Positions 26,173 through 37,390 are shown, counted from the stretch's first letter. The stretch: 41,953 nt of DNA from Candidatus Rokuibacteriota bacterium (GCA_003220535.1 QHSU01000013.1:1-41953); one strand, 5' to 3'. Notes: generated from the sequence alone by a model not told the origin. Made by a program: numbers and translations.

Positions 26173-27104
26173 AGGGCCGAGTGCTCACCGGCGGCTGGAT
26201 CGTGATGGTGCTGGTGGTCCTGGCCGCGCTCGGCTGGACGGTCGCCCAGACGATTTCGCTAGGGAGGTTGGGCGCCACCGCGGACGCGCAGCGGGCTGGC
26301 CTGGCGCGCGACCTCGACGCGAGTCGCCAGAAAATCCAGGCGGAGCTCGTGGCGAATGGCGATCTCCTCAAGGACATCCGCTGGAGCCCGGACCGGACGA
26401 CGGCGGCTGACGTGCTGCGTCGCCTCGCCGACCTGGCCCGGGGCGGCCAGGCGAAAGTCCTGGCGATCGCCCCGCTCGAGCAGGAACCGGCGGCACGCTA
26501 CCGCAAGTCGTCCCACCGCATCGACATGGCCGCGTCGTTTAGCGAGCTGCTCGACTTCGCGACGAGGGTCGAGAGCGAGGGCGGGATCCTCGAGGACGTC
26601 GTGCTCGAGAACCCCCTGGCGAAGTCCGGTGGGGAGGCAGGACCGGACGCGGTCCGCGCGCAGCTCCGCTTGACGACCATCGAGCCGTCCGACGACACGC
26701 GACGGATCATGGAACGCGTGCTGGCGGCCTCCGCCAAGAGCGCGAAGTCCCCTCTCGCGGCGGCTCTCAGCCTTCCGATCGAAGCTCGCGCCTGGTCGAC
26801 GCTGCTGCCGCTCCGCGATCCATTCAAGTTCGCCGAAGCCCCGCGTCGTAGAGGGCCCGCGATAGCCGTCGCGCCGGCGCCGCCGCCGCCACCGATCGCG
26901 CCGGTGTCGGTGAAGGGCATTATGAAGTTCCCCGGAGGCGCCCTCGCCATCGTCGATGACCAGGTCGTCAAGGTCGGCGATGTCGTCAACGGCCGACGGG
27001 TGGAGCAGATTGTGGACGGACGAATCGTCCTCAGCGAGCCCGGGGGCGGCTCGAGATCCATCCTGCTACCGGGCTTCGCCCCCGCGCCGACGACAAGGAG
27101 ATAA
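26169..27104 (+). CDS. Fused PilO/PilP-like pilus alignment protein
   Basis: 311 residues. The N-terminal part is PilO-like: a transmembrane helix WIVMVLVVLAALGWTVAQTI, a coiled coil, and a periplasmic domain with SSHRIDMAASFSELLDFATR. After a Pro-rich linker (APAPPPPPIAP), the C-terminal 65 residues form a PilP/GspC HR-type beta domain (VKGIMKFPGGALAIVDDQVV, KVGDVVNGRRVEQIVDGRIV) that normally docks on the secretin. In standard systems PilO and PilP are separate proteins, and PilP is a lipoprotein. The fusion would tie the inner-membrane frame directly to the MshL secretin encoded next. Confidence 0.78.
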   Translation: MKGRVLTGGWIVMVLVVLAALGWTVAQTISLGRLGATADAQRAGLARDLDASRQKIQAELVANGDLLKDIRWSPDRTTAADVLRRLADLARGGQAKVLAIAPLEQEPAARYRKSSHRIDMAASFSELLDFATRVESEGGILEDVVLENPLAKSGGEAGPDAVRAQLRLTTIEPSDDTRRIMERVLAASAKSAKSPLAAALSLPIEARAWSTLLPLRDPFKFAEAPRRRGPAIAVAPAPPPPPIAPVSVKGIMKFPGGALAIVDDQVVKVGDVVNGRRVEQIVDGRIVLSEPGGGSRSILLPGFAPAPTTRR

Positions 27105-28747
27105 TGATGCGCTTTGCAGCCACGATTGCCCTTGCCCTCTTTGCCGTCCTGTCGCCGGCGCTGGCCCAGTCGCAGGAAGAAGGATGTGGACAGCGACTCC
27201 CGACCGATCGGACGACCATCGATCTTCGCGGCGTTGATGTCCAGACCACCCTCCGTACGCTCGCCGAGCGGTATCGCGTCAGCCTGATCGTCACGCCCGA
27301 AGCCACCGGCGTGGTCACCGTGAGCCTCTTCGAGGTGCCGGTGCGCGATGCCTTCGAGGCGCTGGTCAGGACGGCCGGGCTCGTCTGCGTGGTGCGAGAC
27401 GGCATCCTCGTGGTCAGGTCGCGCAAGGAAACCGAGACGGCTCGGGAGGCGACGGCAAAGGCCGAGCAGACACGACTGGCCGGAGAGGCGGAGGCGCGCA
27501 AGAGACAGGTGGAAGAGCTGGCCTTCGCCGAGCTGCGGGCGCGCGGGCCGCTGCGTGAGGAGACCATCCGTCTCTCATATGCCGACGCCGAAGACGTTGC
27601 CAAGACGCTGCAGGGCATTCTCGGCCTGCCGCCGGCTGGTACGATCGCGCCGCCCGCCCCGCCCCCCGGGATCTACGCGCCGCCGCCGCCGATCGAGATC
27701 CCGTCGGAGGGCCAGACCAGTCAGCCGCCGGCCCCGATGCTGATGCCGGGGATGCCACTTCCCGAGACCCTGGCCAAGGGCATTACGGTCAGCGCGCACA
27801 AGCCAACGAACTCCGTCTTCATTCGCCACCACGAGGCGGATCTGGCCCGCATCAAGCGCCTCGTGAAGGAACAGCTCGACGTCGCGCTGCCGCAGATCCA
27901 GATCGTGGCGCAGATGGTAGTCATCGCCCGCAACGCGCTCGAGGAGCTCGGCGTGCAGTGGGGCGGCGGAATCGTGGGCGGGCGAGGGCAAACCCTCCTG
28001 GCCCGCGGGGCTGCAGTGGACCCCGCCACCGGGCTCCCGATTTCGCAGGCGACCGGGACCCCGACTCCCGGAACGGCGACGAACCCTGGGTTTACGCGGG
28101 GCACCGTCTTGCCCGTTGATCCCTCCACGGGGCTGCCGACCGGCGGCAACATCGTGAACCTCCCGACGGCGTCTGCGGCCCATCCCGCCTTGGGCATGCT
28201 GTTCGGAATCGTCGGGCGCCACTTCAACTTCAACATAGCGATCCAGGCGCTCGAGACGCAGGGCAAGGCGCGGTCGCTCGCGGAGCCGAAGACGGTCACC
28301 GTGGAGAATTCGACAGCCGTCATCTCGCGCGGCTTCGAGGTGCCGTACCTGAGCTCGAGCGGCTTCGGTGGGACGCAGGTGCAGTTCAAGGACGCGTTGC
28401 TCAAGCTCGCAGTGACCCCGAGGGTCATTCGCGAGGGCGATGTCACGCGGATACGGATGAAGGTGCTCGTCGAGAACAACGAGCCTAACTTCGCGCAGGC
28501 CGTGCAGGGCAACCCGCCGATCTTCAAGCGCCGATCGGAGAACGAGGTCATCGTGCGGGAGGGTGAGCGCCTCGTCATCGGGGGCGTCTTGACCGACAAC
28601 GACACCAAGACCCAGCGCGAGGTCCCGCTCCTGGGGCGCATTCCTGTTCTCGGCTGGCTGTTCAAGAGCCGTGAGCTCAGCGTCGACTCGCAGGAGATGA
28701 TCGTCATCGTCACGCCCACGGTCATCCCCACTCACCAGACGAGGTAG
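27104..28747 (+). CDS. mshL: Pilus secretin MshL/PilQ family
   Basis: An outer-membrane secretin of 547 residues, the channel for the pilus. Seen: signal peptide MMRFAATIALALFAVLSPAL; an STN-like N0 domain (TIDLRGVDVQTTLRTLAERY); an Ala/Glu/Arg-rich helical linker; an N1-type domain ending with a Pro-rich loop; and the secretin core with FNIAIQALETQGKARSLAEP, EVPYLSSSGFGGTQVQFKDA and EVPLLGRIPVLGWLFKSREL, then the final beta-strand IVIVTPTVI. AAGGAG precedes the ATG. Unlike PilQ of Pseudomonas, it lacks AMIN domains, which is the MshL pattern. Confidence 0.92.
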   Translation: MMRFAATIALALFAVLSPALAQSQEEGCGQRLPTDRTTIDLRGVDVQTTLRTLAERYRVSLIVTPEATGVVTVSLFEVPVRDAFEALVRTAGLVCVVRDGILVVRSRKETETAREATAKAEQTRLAGEAEARKRQVEELAFAELRARGPLREETIRLSYADAEDVAKTLQGILGLPPAGTIAPPAPPPGIYAPPPPIEIPSEGQTSQPPAPMLMPGMPLPETLAKGITVSAHKPTNSVFIRHHEADLARIKRLVKEQLDVALPQIQIVAQMVVIARNALEELGVQWGGGIVGGRGQTLLARGAAVDPATGLPISQATGTPTPGTATNPGFTRGTVLPVDPSTGLPTGGNIVNLPTASAAHPALGMLFGIVGRHFNFNIAIQALETQGKARSLAEPKTVTVENSTAVISRGFEVPYLSSSGFGGTQVQFKDALLKLAVTPRVIREGDVTRIRMKVLVENNEPNFAQAVQGNPPIFKRRSENEVIVREGERLVIGGVLTDNDTKTQREVPLLGRIPVLGWLFKSRELSVDSQEMIVIVTPTVIPTHQTR

Positions 28748-28753
28748 CTTTCC

Positions 28754-30463
28754 ATGTACGAGCCATTCTTCGGCCTCGACAGTTCGCCGTTCGGGCTGAC
28801 GCCCAACCCGCGCTTCCTGTTCCGGTCGAGTGTCCATCACGAGATCTTGTCGTTACTCCTCTACGGCGTGACGACGAGCAAGGGCGTCATGCTCCTGCTC
28901 GGCGACGTGGGGACCGGCAAGACGACGCTCTGCCGCGCGTTGCTCCGCGAGCTGCCCGCGGAGGCGGAGAGCGTGCTGGTGCTCAATCCCCACTTGTCGG
29001 AGACCGAGCTTGTCGGCGCGATCCTGGACGACCTCGGCCTCGAGCGGCGTGGATCGACGAGGGGCGAGTTGATGACGGTGCTCAGCCAGCACCTCTTGGC
29101 CGCGGGTGGTGAGGGCAAGACCGTCGTGGTCGTGGTCGACGAAGCACAGCAGATGAGCGTGGGTGCGCTCGAGCAGGTCCGCATCCTGTCCACGCTCGAG
29201 GCCCCGGACCGGAAGCTCCTGCAGATCGTTCTTGCCGGCCAGCCGGAGCTCGAGGCGAAGCTGGCGCGACCCGAGCTGCGCCAGCTCAACCAGCGCATCG
29301 CCGTCCGCAGTCGCCTGCGCCCCCTGTCCGAACGGGAAACGTTCCGCTACGTCGAGCATCGTCTGCGGGCCGCGGGGCTCGCGGGGAGCCTCCCGTTCAC
29401 GTGGGCCGCCACAGCCCGAGTCCACCGCTACAGCCGTGGCGTGCCGCGAGTCATCAATCTCGTCTGCGACCGCGCGCTGAGCACCGCGTTCGCAGGCCGC
29501 AAGCGAAACGTCGATGTCGACACCGTGAAAGCCGCCATCCGCAGCGTCGAGGGGCGCCCTCTGGTACGCTGGGCGCGGAGAGTCGCCGCCGTCGCCGCCG
29601 TCACGGTCGTGGCCGCGGTCGGCACTACCCTCGGGCTGCAGTGGACATGGCGTTCGGGCTGGTTCGTCTCGCACGCCTCGAATAGCGTCCTCGCCGCGGT
29701 GGCGCAACCGGCGGCGCCCACGCTGGCTCCCACGCCCCGGCCAAGCAGCGCACCCGAGCCAAGCAGCGCACCCAAGCCAAGCAGCGCGCCCGTCGCGGCG
29801 AGGGTCGCAGCCCTGTCTCCACCGCCGCCGGCGGTACCCCTCGATGCGCACCGGCGTCTTCTCGCGGAGCTGATCACCCTGTGGACTGTCCAGTCGCCAC
29901 CGCGGAGCGCCGTGGCGGAGTGGCCGGCACTGGCAGACGGCGCCGTCGACATCGCGAGCGTCGCGGACCGGTACCGGCTCACGGCGACGCGCCTGCCGTG
30001 GGTCACCGCAGCCGAGCTACGGGCGATCGGGTTGCCAGCGTTGCTCGAGCTGGACGGCGTGCAGGAGCCGAGCGTGCTCTTGCTCCGGCGCATCGCCGAC
30101 GACGCGGTGACTCTGGTGGACGCAACGGGGGCGGAGCACCGGGCCCAGCTCGGCGAGCTCGACTCGAAGCTGGCCCACGCGGTGGTGTGGGTCCTGTGGC
30201 GGAATGTCGATCAGCTCCCAGCCGACGGCGCGCGGCCAATGACGCGAGACACGGTTTTCGCCGTCGCGCTCCGACTGCACAAGCTCGGCTACCTCGCTAG
30301 CCCGCTTCCCCGCCTCTACGATATTCGACTCACGGAGGCGGTACGCGCGTTCCAGCGATCGACGGGCCTCCCCACGGACGGCATCCTCGGTCCACGGACG
30401 ACGCTGGCGCTCTCCCGGGTCGTAGCCGTCGCGCCGAGCATCTCCGGCGAGCCGTCGAAATGA
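28754..30463 (+). CDS. mshM: MshM/ExeA-like AAA ATPase with peptidoglycan-binding domain
   Basis: 569 residues. The N-terminal AAA+ domain begins YEPFFGLDSSPFGLTPNPRF, with Walker A GDVGTGKTT (residues 50-58) and Walker B VVVVVDEAQQM. A transmembrane helix near residues 277-297 (AAVAAVTVVAAVGTTLGLQW) is followed by a Pro/Ser/Ala-rich periplasmic linker with three near-copies of PSSAPEPSSAP-type units. Next come a C39-like region and a C-terminal peptidoglycan-binding domain (LTEAVRAFQRSTGLPTDGIL then GPRTTLALS). Relatives (ExeA/GspA) open the cell wall for secretin assembly. It is cotranscribed between mshL and the TPR gene. Confidence 0.9.
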   Translation: MYEPFFGLDSSPFGLTPNPRFLFRSSVHHEILSLLLYGVTTSKGVMLLLGDVGTGKTTLCRALLRELPAEAESVLVLNPHLSETELVGAILDDLGLERRGSTRGELMTVLSQHLLAAGGEGKTVVVVVDEAQQMSVGALEQVRILSTLEAPDRKLLQIVLAGQPELEAKLARPELRQLNQRIAVRSRLRPLSERETFRYVEHRLRAAGLAGSLPFTWAATARVHRYSRGVPRVINLVCDRALSTAFAGRKRNVDVDTVKAAIRSVEGRPLVRWARRVAAVAAVTVVAAVGTTLGLQWTWRSGWFVSHASNSVLAAVAQPAAPTLAPTPRPSSAPEPSSAPKPSSAPVAARVAALSPPPPAVPLDAHRRLLAELITLWTVQSPPRSAVAEWPALADGAVDIASVADRYRLTATRLPWVTAAELRAIGLPALLELDGVQEPSVLLLRRIADDAVTLVDATGAEHRAQLGELDSKLAHAVVWVLWRNVDQLPADGARPMTRDTVFAVALRLHKLGYLASPLPRLYDIRLTEAVRAFQRSTGLPTDGILGPRTTLALSRVVAVAPSISGEPSK

Positions 30464-31074
30464 GCCGCCTGTACGAAGCGCTCGCCGCCATCGAGCAGCG
30501 AGCTCAGGTACTCGCAAGGACGGACTTCCCGGGCTTGCATGCGGAGGGGCCGGCGCGTCGTCGCCTGTCGGTCATCGCCCTCTCTGCCGTCGCGGTACTT
30601 GGTGCCGCGGGACTTGCCGTCACGGTGCGCGCGCCATCCATCCCGCCGCCGTCGGCCCCGCTCGTTTCCCCGTTGCCGTCCGCTCCACCCCCCGAGCCGC
30701 TTCGCGCCCCCGAGTTGCGTGATCGCGCGCGGGAGGCAACAGTGCTCGGATCGCTCGCAAGGGCCGAGGAGCTGCTGCAGCGCGCGGTGGCGCTCGACCC
30801 CGCCGATGCCTCGGCGTGGAACGACCTCGGCGTGGTCCTGGTGCGTCGCGGACAACACCCACGCGGGATCGAGGCGATCCAGCGGAGCCTCGCCCTCGAT
30901 CCGCAACACGCCGAAGCCCACCGCAACCTCGCGGTGGCGCTCGAGCAGGACGGCCAGACGCTCGGCGCGGCCGCGCACTATCGCGCATTCCTCGCGCTCG
31001 CTCCCGGGCACGCCGACCGAGCCCAGATCGAGCAGCGCCTCAGGTTCTCCGGGCCGGCCGACGCACGCCGCTGA
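30460..31074 (+). CDS. MshN-like TPR protein
   Basis: 204 residues: a short cytoplasmic N-terminus MSRLYEALAAIEQRAQ, one transmembrane helix (SVIALSAVAVLGAAGLAVTV), a Pro-rich stretch and about three tetratricopeptide repeats (RAEELLQRAVALDPADASAW, RGIEAIQRSLALDPQHAEAH, GAAAHYRAFLALAPGHADRA). Topology and position after mshM match MshN, a periplasmic scaffold of MSHA pili. The ATG overlaps the mshM stop. Confidence 0.8.
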   Translation: MSRLYEALAAIEQRAQVLARTDFPGLHAEGPARRRLSVIALSAVAVLGAAGLAVTVRAPSIPPPSAPLVSPLPSAPPPEPLRAPELRDRAREATVLGSLARAEELLQRAVALDPADASAWNDLGVVLVRRGQHPRGIEAIQRSLALDPQHAEAHRNLAVALEQDGQTLGAAAHYRAFLALAPGHADRAQIEQRLRFSGPADARR

Positions 31075-31438
31075 TCGGCATCGAAGCCTGACAGGAACCA
31101 GCCTTACCCGAGCTGGCCGGCGTGACCACGAACCCATCCATAGTGGACGAGTTCTTTCCAGCGCCCTCAAGCCTTCCCAGCCCTAACCCAGTAATTTTGC
31201 ACCCGTCGACAGTGCGGTACCGGTCTTGCTGTGCTCCCTACCCTAGAGTGGGAAGCCAGTCTCGGTACGGGGAGATCTGTCAACATGACCGACACGTCCA
31301 CCAAGCGCGCTAGATCGTTCCTCAGGCGACGATCTAGATCTTCGCCGCACTCCCTAGATCGTATTTGGGCCTTCCAACCCGAATCGTGCCTGCTCACAAT
31401 GATTAGCGTGAACGCAAGGTGCGCCCACATCCGTGGCG
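31075..31438. other. Non-coding gap before mshE
   Basis: 364 bp interrupting an otherwise tightly packed operon. It holds three copies of CTAGATCGT (31310-31362) and other short palindromes but no credible gene. It probably contains a separate promoter or control region for mshE and downstream genes. Confidence 0.5.
31310..31362. promoter_or_regulatory. CTAGATCGT repeat cluster upstream of mshE
   Basis: CTAGATCGT at 31310-31318, its inverse ACGATCTAG at 31329-31337 (perfect 9-bp palindrome with a 10-bp spacer) and a third direct copy at 31354-31362. The layout suggests an operator for a dimeric regulator or an RNA hairpin. Confidence 0.5.
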
Positions 31439-33229
31439 ATGATTGCCGGAACTGATCGCGTGGACCCAGAACACTTGCAGCCCCGAGGTGTGACCCCGGT
31501 GGCCGGCGTGCGCGAGCGCCAGCGCAGGTGGCAACTCCTCGGGCAGGTGCTGGTCAAGCGCGGTCTGCTCACACAGGAACAGCTCGCGGCCGCCTTCGAG
31601 CGACAACGCCGGGGCGCACAACGACTCGGCCGGGTCCTGGTCGAGCTGAACATGATCAGCGAGACCGCGCTCCTGGAGTGCCTGGCCCAGCAGTTCGACA
31701 AGCCGCTGATGAGCGAGGAGGAGCTCGGGAGCCTCGAGCCCGAAGTGGTCAGGATCCTCCCGGAGGAGACGGCTCGCCTGAACACGGTCATCGCCGTCGA
31801 GCGGTCGGCCCGGCAGCTGGTGGTGGCCACCGCCGACCCTCTCAACGTGCTGGCGCTCGACGAGGTCCGGCGAGTCACCGGCCTCGATGTCGATTTCCGG
31901 ATCGCGCCCGAGGCTGCGATCCAGGCCGCGATCCAGCGACACTATCGCGCGGTGAGCGTCGAACGCGACGACGACACCATGCGCCAGGAGCTCGGCCTGA
32001 CCGTTGTCCCCACCTTCGGGACGGAAGACACGGTCGACCTCAAACAGCTACGGACGCAGGCGGACGACCCCCCCGTCGTCAAGCTCGTCAACTACGTGCT
32101 GACACGGGCCGCCACCGACGGCGCCTCCGACATCCACGTCGAGCCGTTCGAGGACCGCACGCTCATCCGCTACCGGATCGACGGGCTGCTCTACGAGCTC
32201 CTCGAGGTGCCGCGGCCGCTGCACCTTGCCGTTGTCTCCAGGCTCAAGATCATCTCGCGACTCGACATCGCGGAGCGGCGGCTGCCGCAGGACGGCAGCT
32301 TCTCGGCGCGCGTGGAGGACACCGAGATCGACTTTCGCGTGTCCACGCTTCCCTCGATTCACGGTGAGAAGGTCGTCCTCCGCCTGCTCCTGAAGGAGGC
32401 CGTCGTCCGGCACTACACGCTCGAAAGCCTCGGCTTCGATCCCGACCAGCTCGCGCTGTTCCGCGACGCCATCCGGCGGCCCTGGGGAATGATCCTCATG
32501 ACCGGGCCGACCGGGAGCGGCAAGTCGACCACCCTGCACACCGCCCTCAAGGCGATCAAGACTCCACGGAAGAACATCGTGACGGTGGAAGACCCGGTCG
32601 AGTATCGGCAGCCCGGGATCCAGCAGGTGCAGGTGAAGAGCGAGATCGGGTTCGACTTCGCGCGCTCGCTCCGCGCGATATTGAGACAGGACCCGGACGT
32701 CATCATGATCGGGGAGATCCGGGACAACGAGACCGCCCAGATCGCGGTCCGCGCGGCACTCACCGGGCACCTCGTCTTCTCCACCCTGCACGCTAACGAC
32801 GCCGTGTCGACGATCATGCGCCTCACCAACATCGGCGTCGAGCCGTTCCTGGTGGCGTCTGCGGTGAACCTCACGGCGGCGCAGCGATTGATCAGAAAGA
32901 TCTGCACGCACTGCAAGGAGCCGTACGAGCCCGCGCCCGACGACCGGGTCGTGCTGGCCGAGGTCGGTTCCCCCGAGGTGCTCTACCGTGGCCGGGGGTG
33001 CAAGCGGTGCCGGAACAGCGGGTTTGCCGGACGGGTCGCGTTGTTCGAGGTCTTGCGCATCACCGCCGACGTCCGGAGCATGATCCTCTCCGGGTCCGCC
33101 GCCGACGGCATCCAGGAGCTCGCGCTCAAGAACGGGATGATCCCGCTGCGGCTGTCGGGGCTGCGAAAAGTTGCACAGGGTATCACCACACTCGAGGAAG
33201 TGTTGGCCGTCGTGGCCGACCAGGAGTAG
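31439..33229 (+). CDS. mshE: Pilus extension ATPase MshE/PilB with MshEN domain
   Basis: A cytosolic assembly ATPase of about 596 residues. Two N-terminal MshEN motifs, known in MshE to bind cyclic di-GMP, lie at residues 33-56 (LLGQVLVKRGLLTQEQLAAA...) and 62-85 (RLGRVLVELNMISETALLEC...), separated by exactly five residues as in characterised MshE. Then come Walker A TGPTGSGKST (about residue 355), Asp box IVTVEDPVEY, Walker B PDVIMIGEIRD, His box GHLVFSTLHAND, and a zinc-binding pair CTHCKEP/CKRCRNSG. Start choice is uncertain: ATG 31439, GTG 31433 or GTG 31460. Deviations: motif 1 has Leu for Arg, and motif 2 has Asn for the mid Gly. Confidence 0.93.
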   Translation: MIAGTDRVDPEHLQPRGVTPVAGVRERQRRWQLLGQVLVKRGLLTQEQLAAAFERQRRGAQRLGRVLVELNMISETALLECLAQQFDKPLMSEEELGSLEPEVVRILPEETARLNTVIAVERSARQLVVATADPLNVLALDEVRRVTGLDVDFRIAPEAAIQAAIQRHYRAVSVERDDDTMRQELGLTVVPTFGTEDTVDLKQLRTQADDPPVVKLVNYVLTRAATDGASDIHVEPFEDRTLIRYRIDGLLYELLEVPRPLHLAVVSRLKIISRLDIAERRLPQDGSFSARVEDTEIDFRVSTLPSIHGEKVVLRLLLKEAVVRHYTLESLGFDPDQLALFRDAIRRPWGMILMTGPTGSGKSTTLHTALKAIKTPRKNIVTVEDPVEYRQPGIQQVQVKSEIGFDFARSLRAILRQDPDVIMIGEIRDNETAQIAVRAALTGHLVFSTLHANDAVSTIMRLTNIGVEPFLVASAVNLTAAQRLIRKICTHCKEPYEPAPDDRVVLAEVGSPEVLYRGRGCKRCRNSGFAGRVALFEVLRITADVRSMILSGSAADGIQELALKNGMIPLRLSGLRKVAQGITTLEEVLAVVADQE

Positions 33230-33231
33230 CG

Positions 33232-34476
33232 ATGCCGGTCTTCGAGTACGAGGTCGTGGACGCCGCCGGCACCATCGGCCGGGGCAGACAGCAGGCAGAG
33301 GACTCGGCGGAGCTGCTACAGCAGTTCCGAAACCGCGGACAGCTCGTCGTCTCCCTCCGCGCTGCCGATGCTCTCCGCGCTGCCCCGCTTCGCCAGGTGC
33401 TCCAGCAGTCGTTCCGGCGCGCCAGGGGGCGTGTTCGCCTCAACACGCTGGTGATCTTCACCGGCCAGCTCGCCGCCATGCTGGAGGCCGGCCTCCATCT
33501 GGTCCGGATCCTCACCGCGCTCGGCCGCGAGTCCAGCGATCGGCGATTCGGAAAGATCGTCGAGGACGTCCGCGACTCGCTGTCGGCCGGCAGCTCCTTC
33601 GCCGACTCGCTTCAGCGGTATCCGGCCGTCTTCAGTCGTCTCTACGTGGCGGCCGTGCGCGCCGGCGAGGCGAGTGGCGCGCTGGCCGTGGTCCTCAACA
33701 GCCTGACCACCCACCTCGAGAAGGCCGAGCAGCTCCGGCGAAAGGTCAAGGGCGCTCTCGCCTACCCGATCACTGTCCTCGCCGCTGCGTTCGCGATCGT
33801 GGTGGCGATGATCGTGTATATCGTCCCGATCTTCGAGGGGGTCTACGCCAAGGCCAACGTGAAGCTGCCGGCTCCGACCCTCGTGCTCGTTGGGCTGAGC
33901 CAGCTCGTCCGAGAGTCCGCCGTCGTGACGGTGCTCGTTGTCGGGCTCGTCGTCGTTGCCGTCGTCATGGCGGCGCGCACGGAGCGAGGTCGCGGTGTCC
34001 TCGACACGCTCAAGCTCCGCATCCCTCTGTTCGGCCCGCTCATTCGGAAGGCGGTGCTGGCCCGAACGTGCCGCACGCTGAGCCTGCTTCTGCAGAGTGG
34101 CATGCCTCTCCTGGAGGCGCTCGACATCGCGTCGCATGTGGCCGGTAACCGCACCATCGAGCGCGCGCTGCTCGCAGTGGAGCGGGGCGTGCGCAATGGC
34201 AGCACGCTCGCCGACATGATGCAACAGACGGGCGCCTTCACCTCGCTGGTGACACAGCTCGTGTCCTCGGGGGAGGAGGGGGGCGCCCTCGCGGCGATGC
34301 TCGGCAAGGCGGCGGTCTACTACGAAGCCCAGGTGGACGCCTCCGTGGCGACGCTCTCGACGCTGGTGGAACCCGTCATGATCCTCCTGCTGGGCGGGAT
34401 CGCCGGCAGCGTGATCCTCGCGCTCTACATGCCCATCTTCAGCCTCGGGCAGGCGATGCGGGGCGGAATCAAGTGA
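33232..34476 (+). CDS. mshG: Pilus inner-membrane platform protein MshG/PilC (GspF family)
   Basis: 414 residues with two GspF cytoplasmic domains and three to four membrane helices. Seen: MPVFEYEVVDAAGTIGRG at the start, LVIFTGQLAAMLEAGLHLVR, AVRAGEASGALAVVLNSLTT (first GspF box), membrane segment IVVAMIVYIVPIFEGVYAKA, the second half ARTCRTLSLLLQSGMPLLEA, and VSSGEEGGALAAMLGKAAVY near the C-terminus. It transmits ATPase rotation to pilin subunits. The ATG lies 2 bp after the mshE stop, and the next GTG overlaps its stop. Confidence 0.93.
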   Translation: MPVFEYEVVDAAGTIGRGRQQAEDSAELLQQFRNRGQLVVSLRAADALRAAPLRQVLQQSFRRARGRVRLNTLVIFTGQLAAMLEAGLHLVRILTALGRESSDRRFGKIVEDVRDSLSAGSSFADSLQRYPAVFSRLYVAAVRAGEASGALAVVLNSLTTHLEKAEQLRRKVKGALAYPITVLAAAFAIVVAMIVYIVPIFEGVYAKANVKLPAPTLVLVGLSQLVRESAVVTVLVVGLVVVAVVMAARTERGRGVLDTLKLRIPLFGPLIRKAVLARTCRTLSLLLQSGMPLLEALDIASHVAGNRTIERALLAVERGVRNGSTLADMMQQTGAFTSLVTQLVSSGEEGGALAAMLGKAAVYYEAQVDASVATLSTLVEPVMILLLGGIAGSVILALYMPIFSLGQAMRGGIK

Positions 34477-35895
34477 CGCCGGTCCACGTCGCTCCCCGTC
34501 GCTATCGCATCGCGCTCCGGCTGTGGGTGATGCTCTCTGTCATCATGGCGCTCGCCGCGACGGCGAGCACGCTGACTCTTCTCTATCTCCAGCGGCCGTT
34601 CATCGCGGCGCGAGGCGGCTTCGCGCCGGACGTCCAGAACGCCCTGTTCGCGGCGGCTGTCGCTGCCGGCGCTCTGGCCGGGCTCGGGGGGCTCCTGCTC
34701 GGCGTCTCTTGGAGCCGGCGGATCTGGGCCATCGTCGAGCGGACAGACGCCGCGGCGCCCACCGCCGACGGTACCCGGGACGACCGCGTTTCGGACGAGC
34801 TCGGCGCGCTCGACGCCGCCGTGGGGCGCCTCACGCTGTCGATGGATCGCTTTATCTCGGACAGCGACATCCTCGCACGGCTTCCTGCCGCGATGCTGCT
34901 CGTGGACGCTGCCCGCCGGCTTCTCATGTTCAACGTGACAGCGGAGACCCTCCTGGGGCCCGATCTCGCGCGCTTCCGCGGACGGCCGTTGCTCGGCGTG
35001 GACGGTCCGCTGCCGGTCGCCCGCGGCAACGAGCCCCTCGCCGACGTATTGGGTCAAGCGGAGCTGGTGCCGACGGCGCTTCACGTCGAGGAGGTTCAGG
35101 CGAGCACGTGGTACGGGAAACCTCTCCTCCTCGACGTGACGATCCAGAGGCAACCCGGGCGAGAGCCCGGTGTCGGCTTCGTGCTGCTGTTGCGCGACGC
35201 GTCGGAGAAGCGGCGCATCCGGGAGCAGATCAAGCGGGCCGATCAGCTCGCGCTGCTCGGCGAGATGGCGGCGCGGATCGCGCACGAAGTGCGAACGCCG
35301 CTCGCCTCTCTTCGCGGACTCGTAGAGCTCCTGCAGGCAGACCTTGCGCAGCACGACCGCCCGCGCGAGTACCTCGAGCGCGCCCTCCAGGCAGTCGAGC
35401 GCCAGGAGCGACTCGTCGAAAAGCTCCTGAGCTTCACGCATCCGGAACCGGAGAGCTGGCAACCGGTCCTCGTACAGGAGCTCCTCGAGGGCCTGATCGC
35501 GGCGTGGCCGGGCCGGCGACCTTCCCTGGCGATGGAGCGGTCGCTCATGCCCGTTGATGGCGACCCGGTGCTTCTCGGCGAGGTCTTCACCAACCTGATC
35601 CAGAATGCGCTGGAAGCCAGCCGCGACGGCGAGGTCGCCGTTCAGGGGCTGATGAACGACGGCGCGGTCCGGGTCACGGTCACGAACGAGGGCGCCGCCA
35701 TCCCGCCCGAGCTTCAGGAGCGCATCTTCCAGCCGTTCTTCACGACGAAGCCGAGAGGGACCGGGCTCGGGCTCGCGATCGCCCGGCAGATCGTCGAGGC
35801 GCATCACGGGGCGATCCGTGTCGAGAGCGACGGCCGGACCACCACGACCTTCGTCGTCGAGCTGCCCGCGCTTCTACAGCCTGCCACGGTGGCCA

Positions 35896-35903
<8 letters not shown>
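34473..35903 (+). CDS. NtrB-type membrane sensor histidine kinase
   Basis: 476 residues. Two transmembrane helices (LRLWVMLSVIMALAATASTL and AAAVAAGALAGLGGLLLGVS) bracket a short periplasmic loop. They are followed by a HAMP-like/PAS region (RLPAAMLLVDAARRLLMFNV), then HisKA with ARIAHEVRTPLASLRGLVEL (phospho-His at about residue 271) and a HATPase domain with NLIQNALEAS (N box) and GTGLGLAIARQIVEAHHG. It resembles the PilS/NtrB class but with two rather than six helices. It starts at GTG overlapping mshG and its 3' end overlaps the regulator gene, so the pair belongs to the pilus operon. Confidence 0.9.
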
Positions 35904-37386
<1,483 letters not shown>

Positions 37387-37390
37387 TCCG

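Noticed and set aside
29734..29800. Short CCAAGCAGCGCACC-type tandem repeat inside mshM
   Set aside because: It encodes a Pro/Ser/Ala linker in frame between the membrane helix and periplasmic domains; ordinary linker repetition rather than a separate element.
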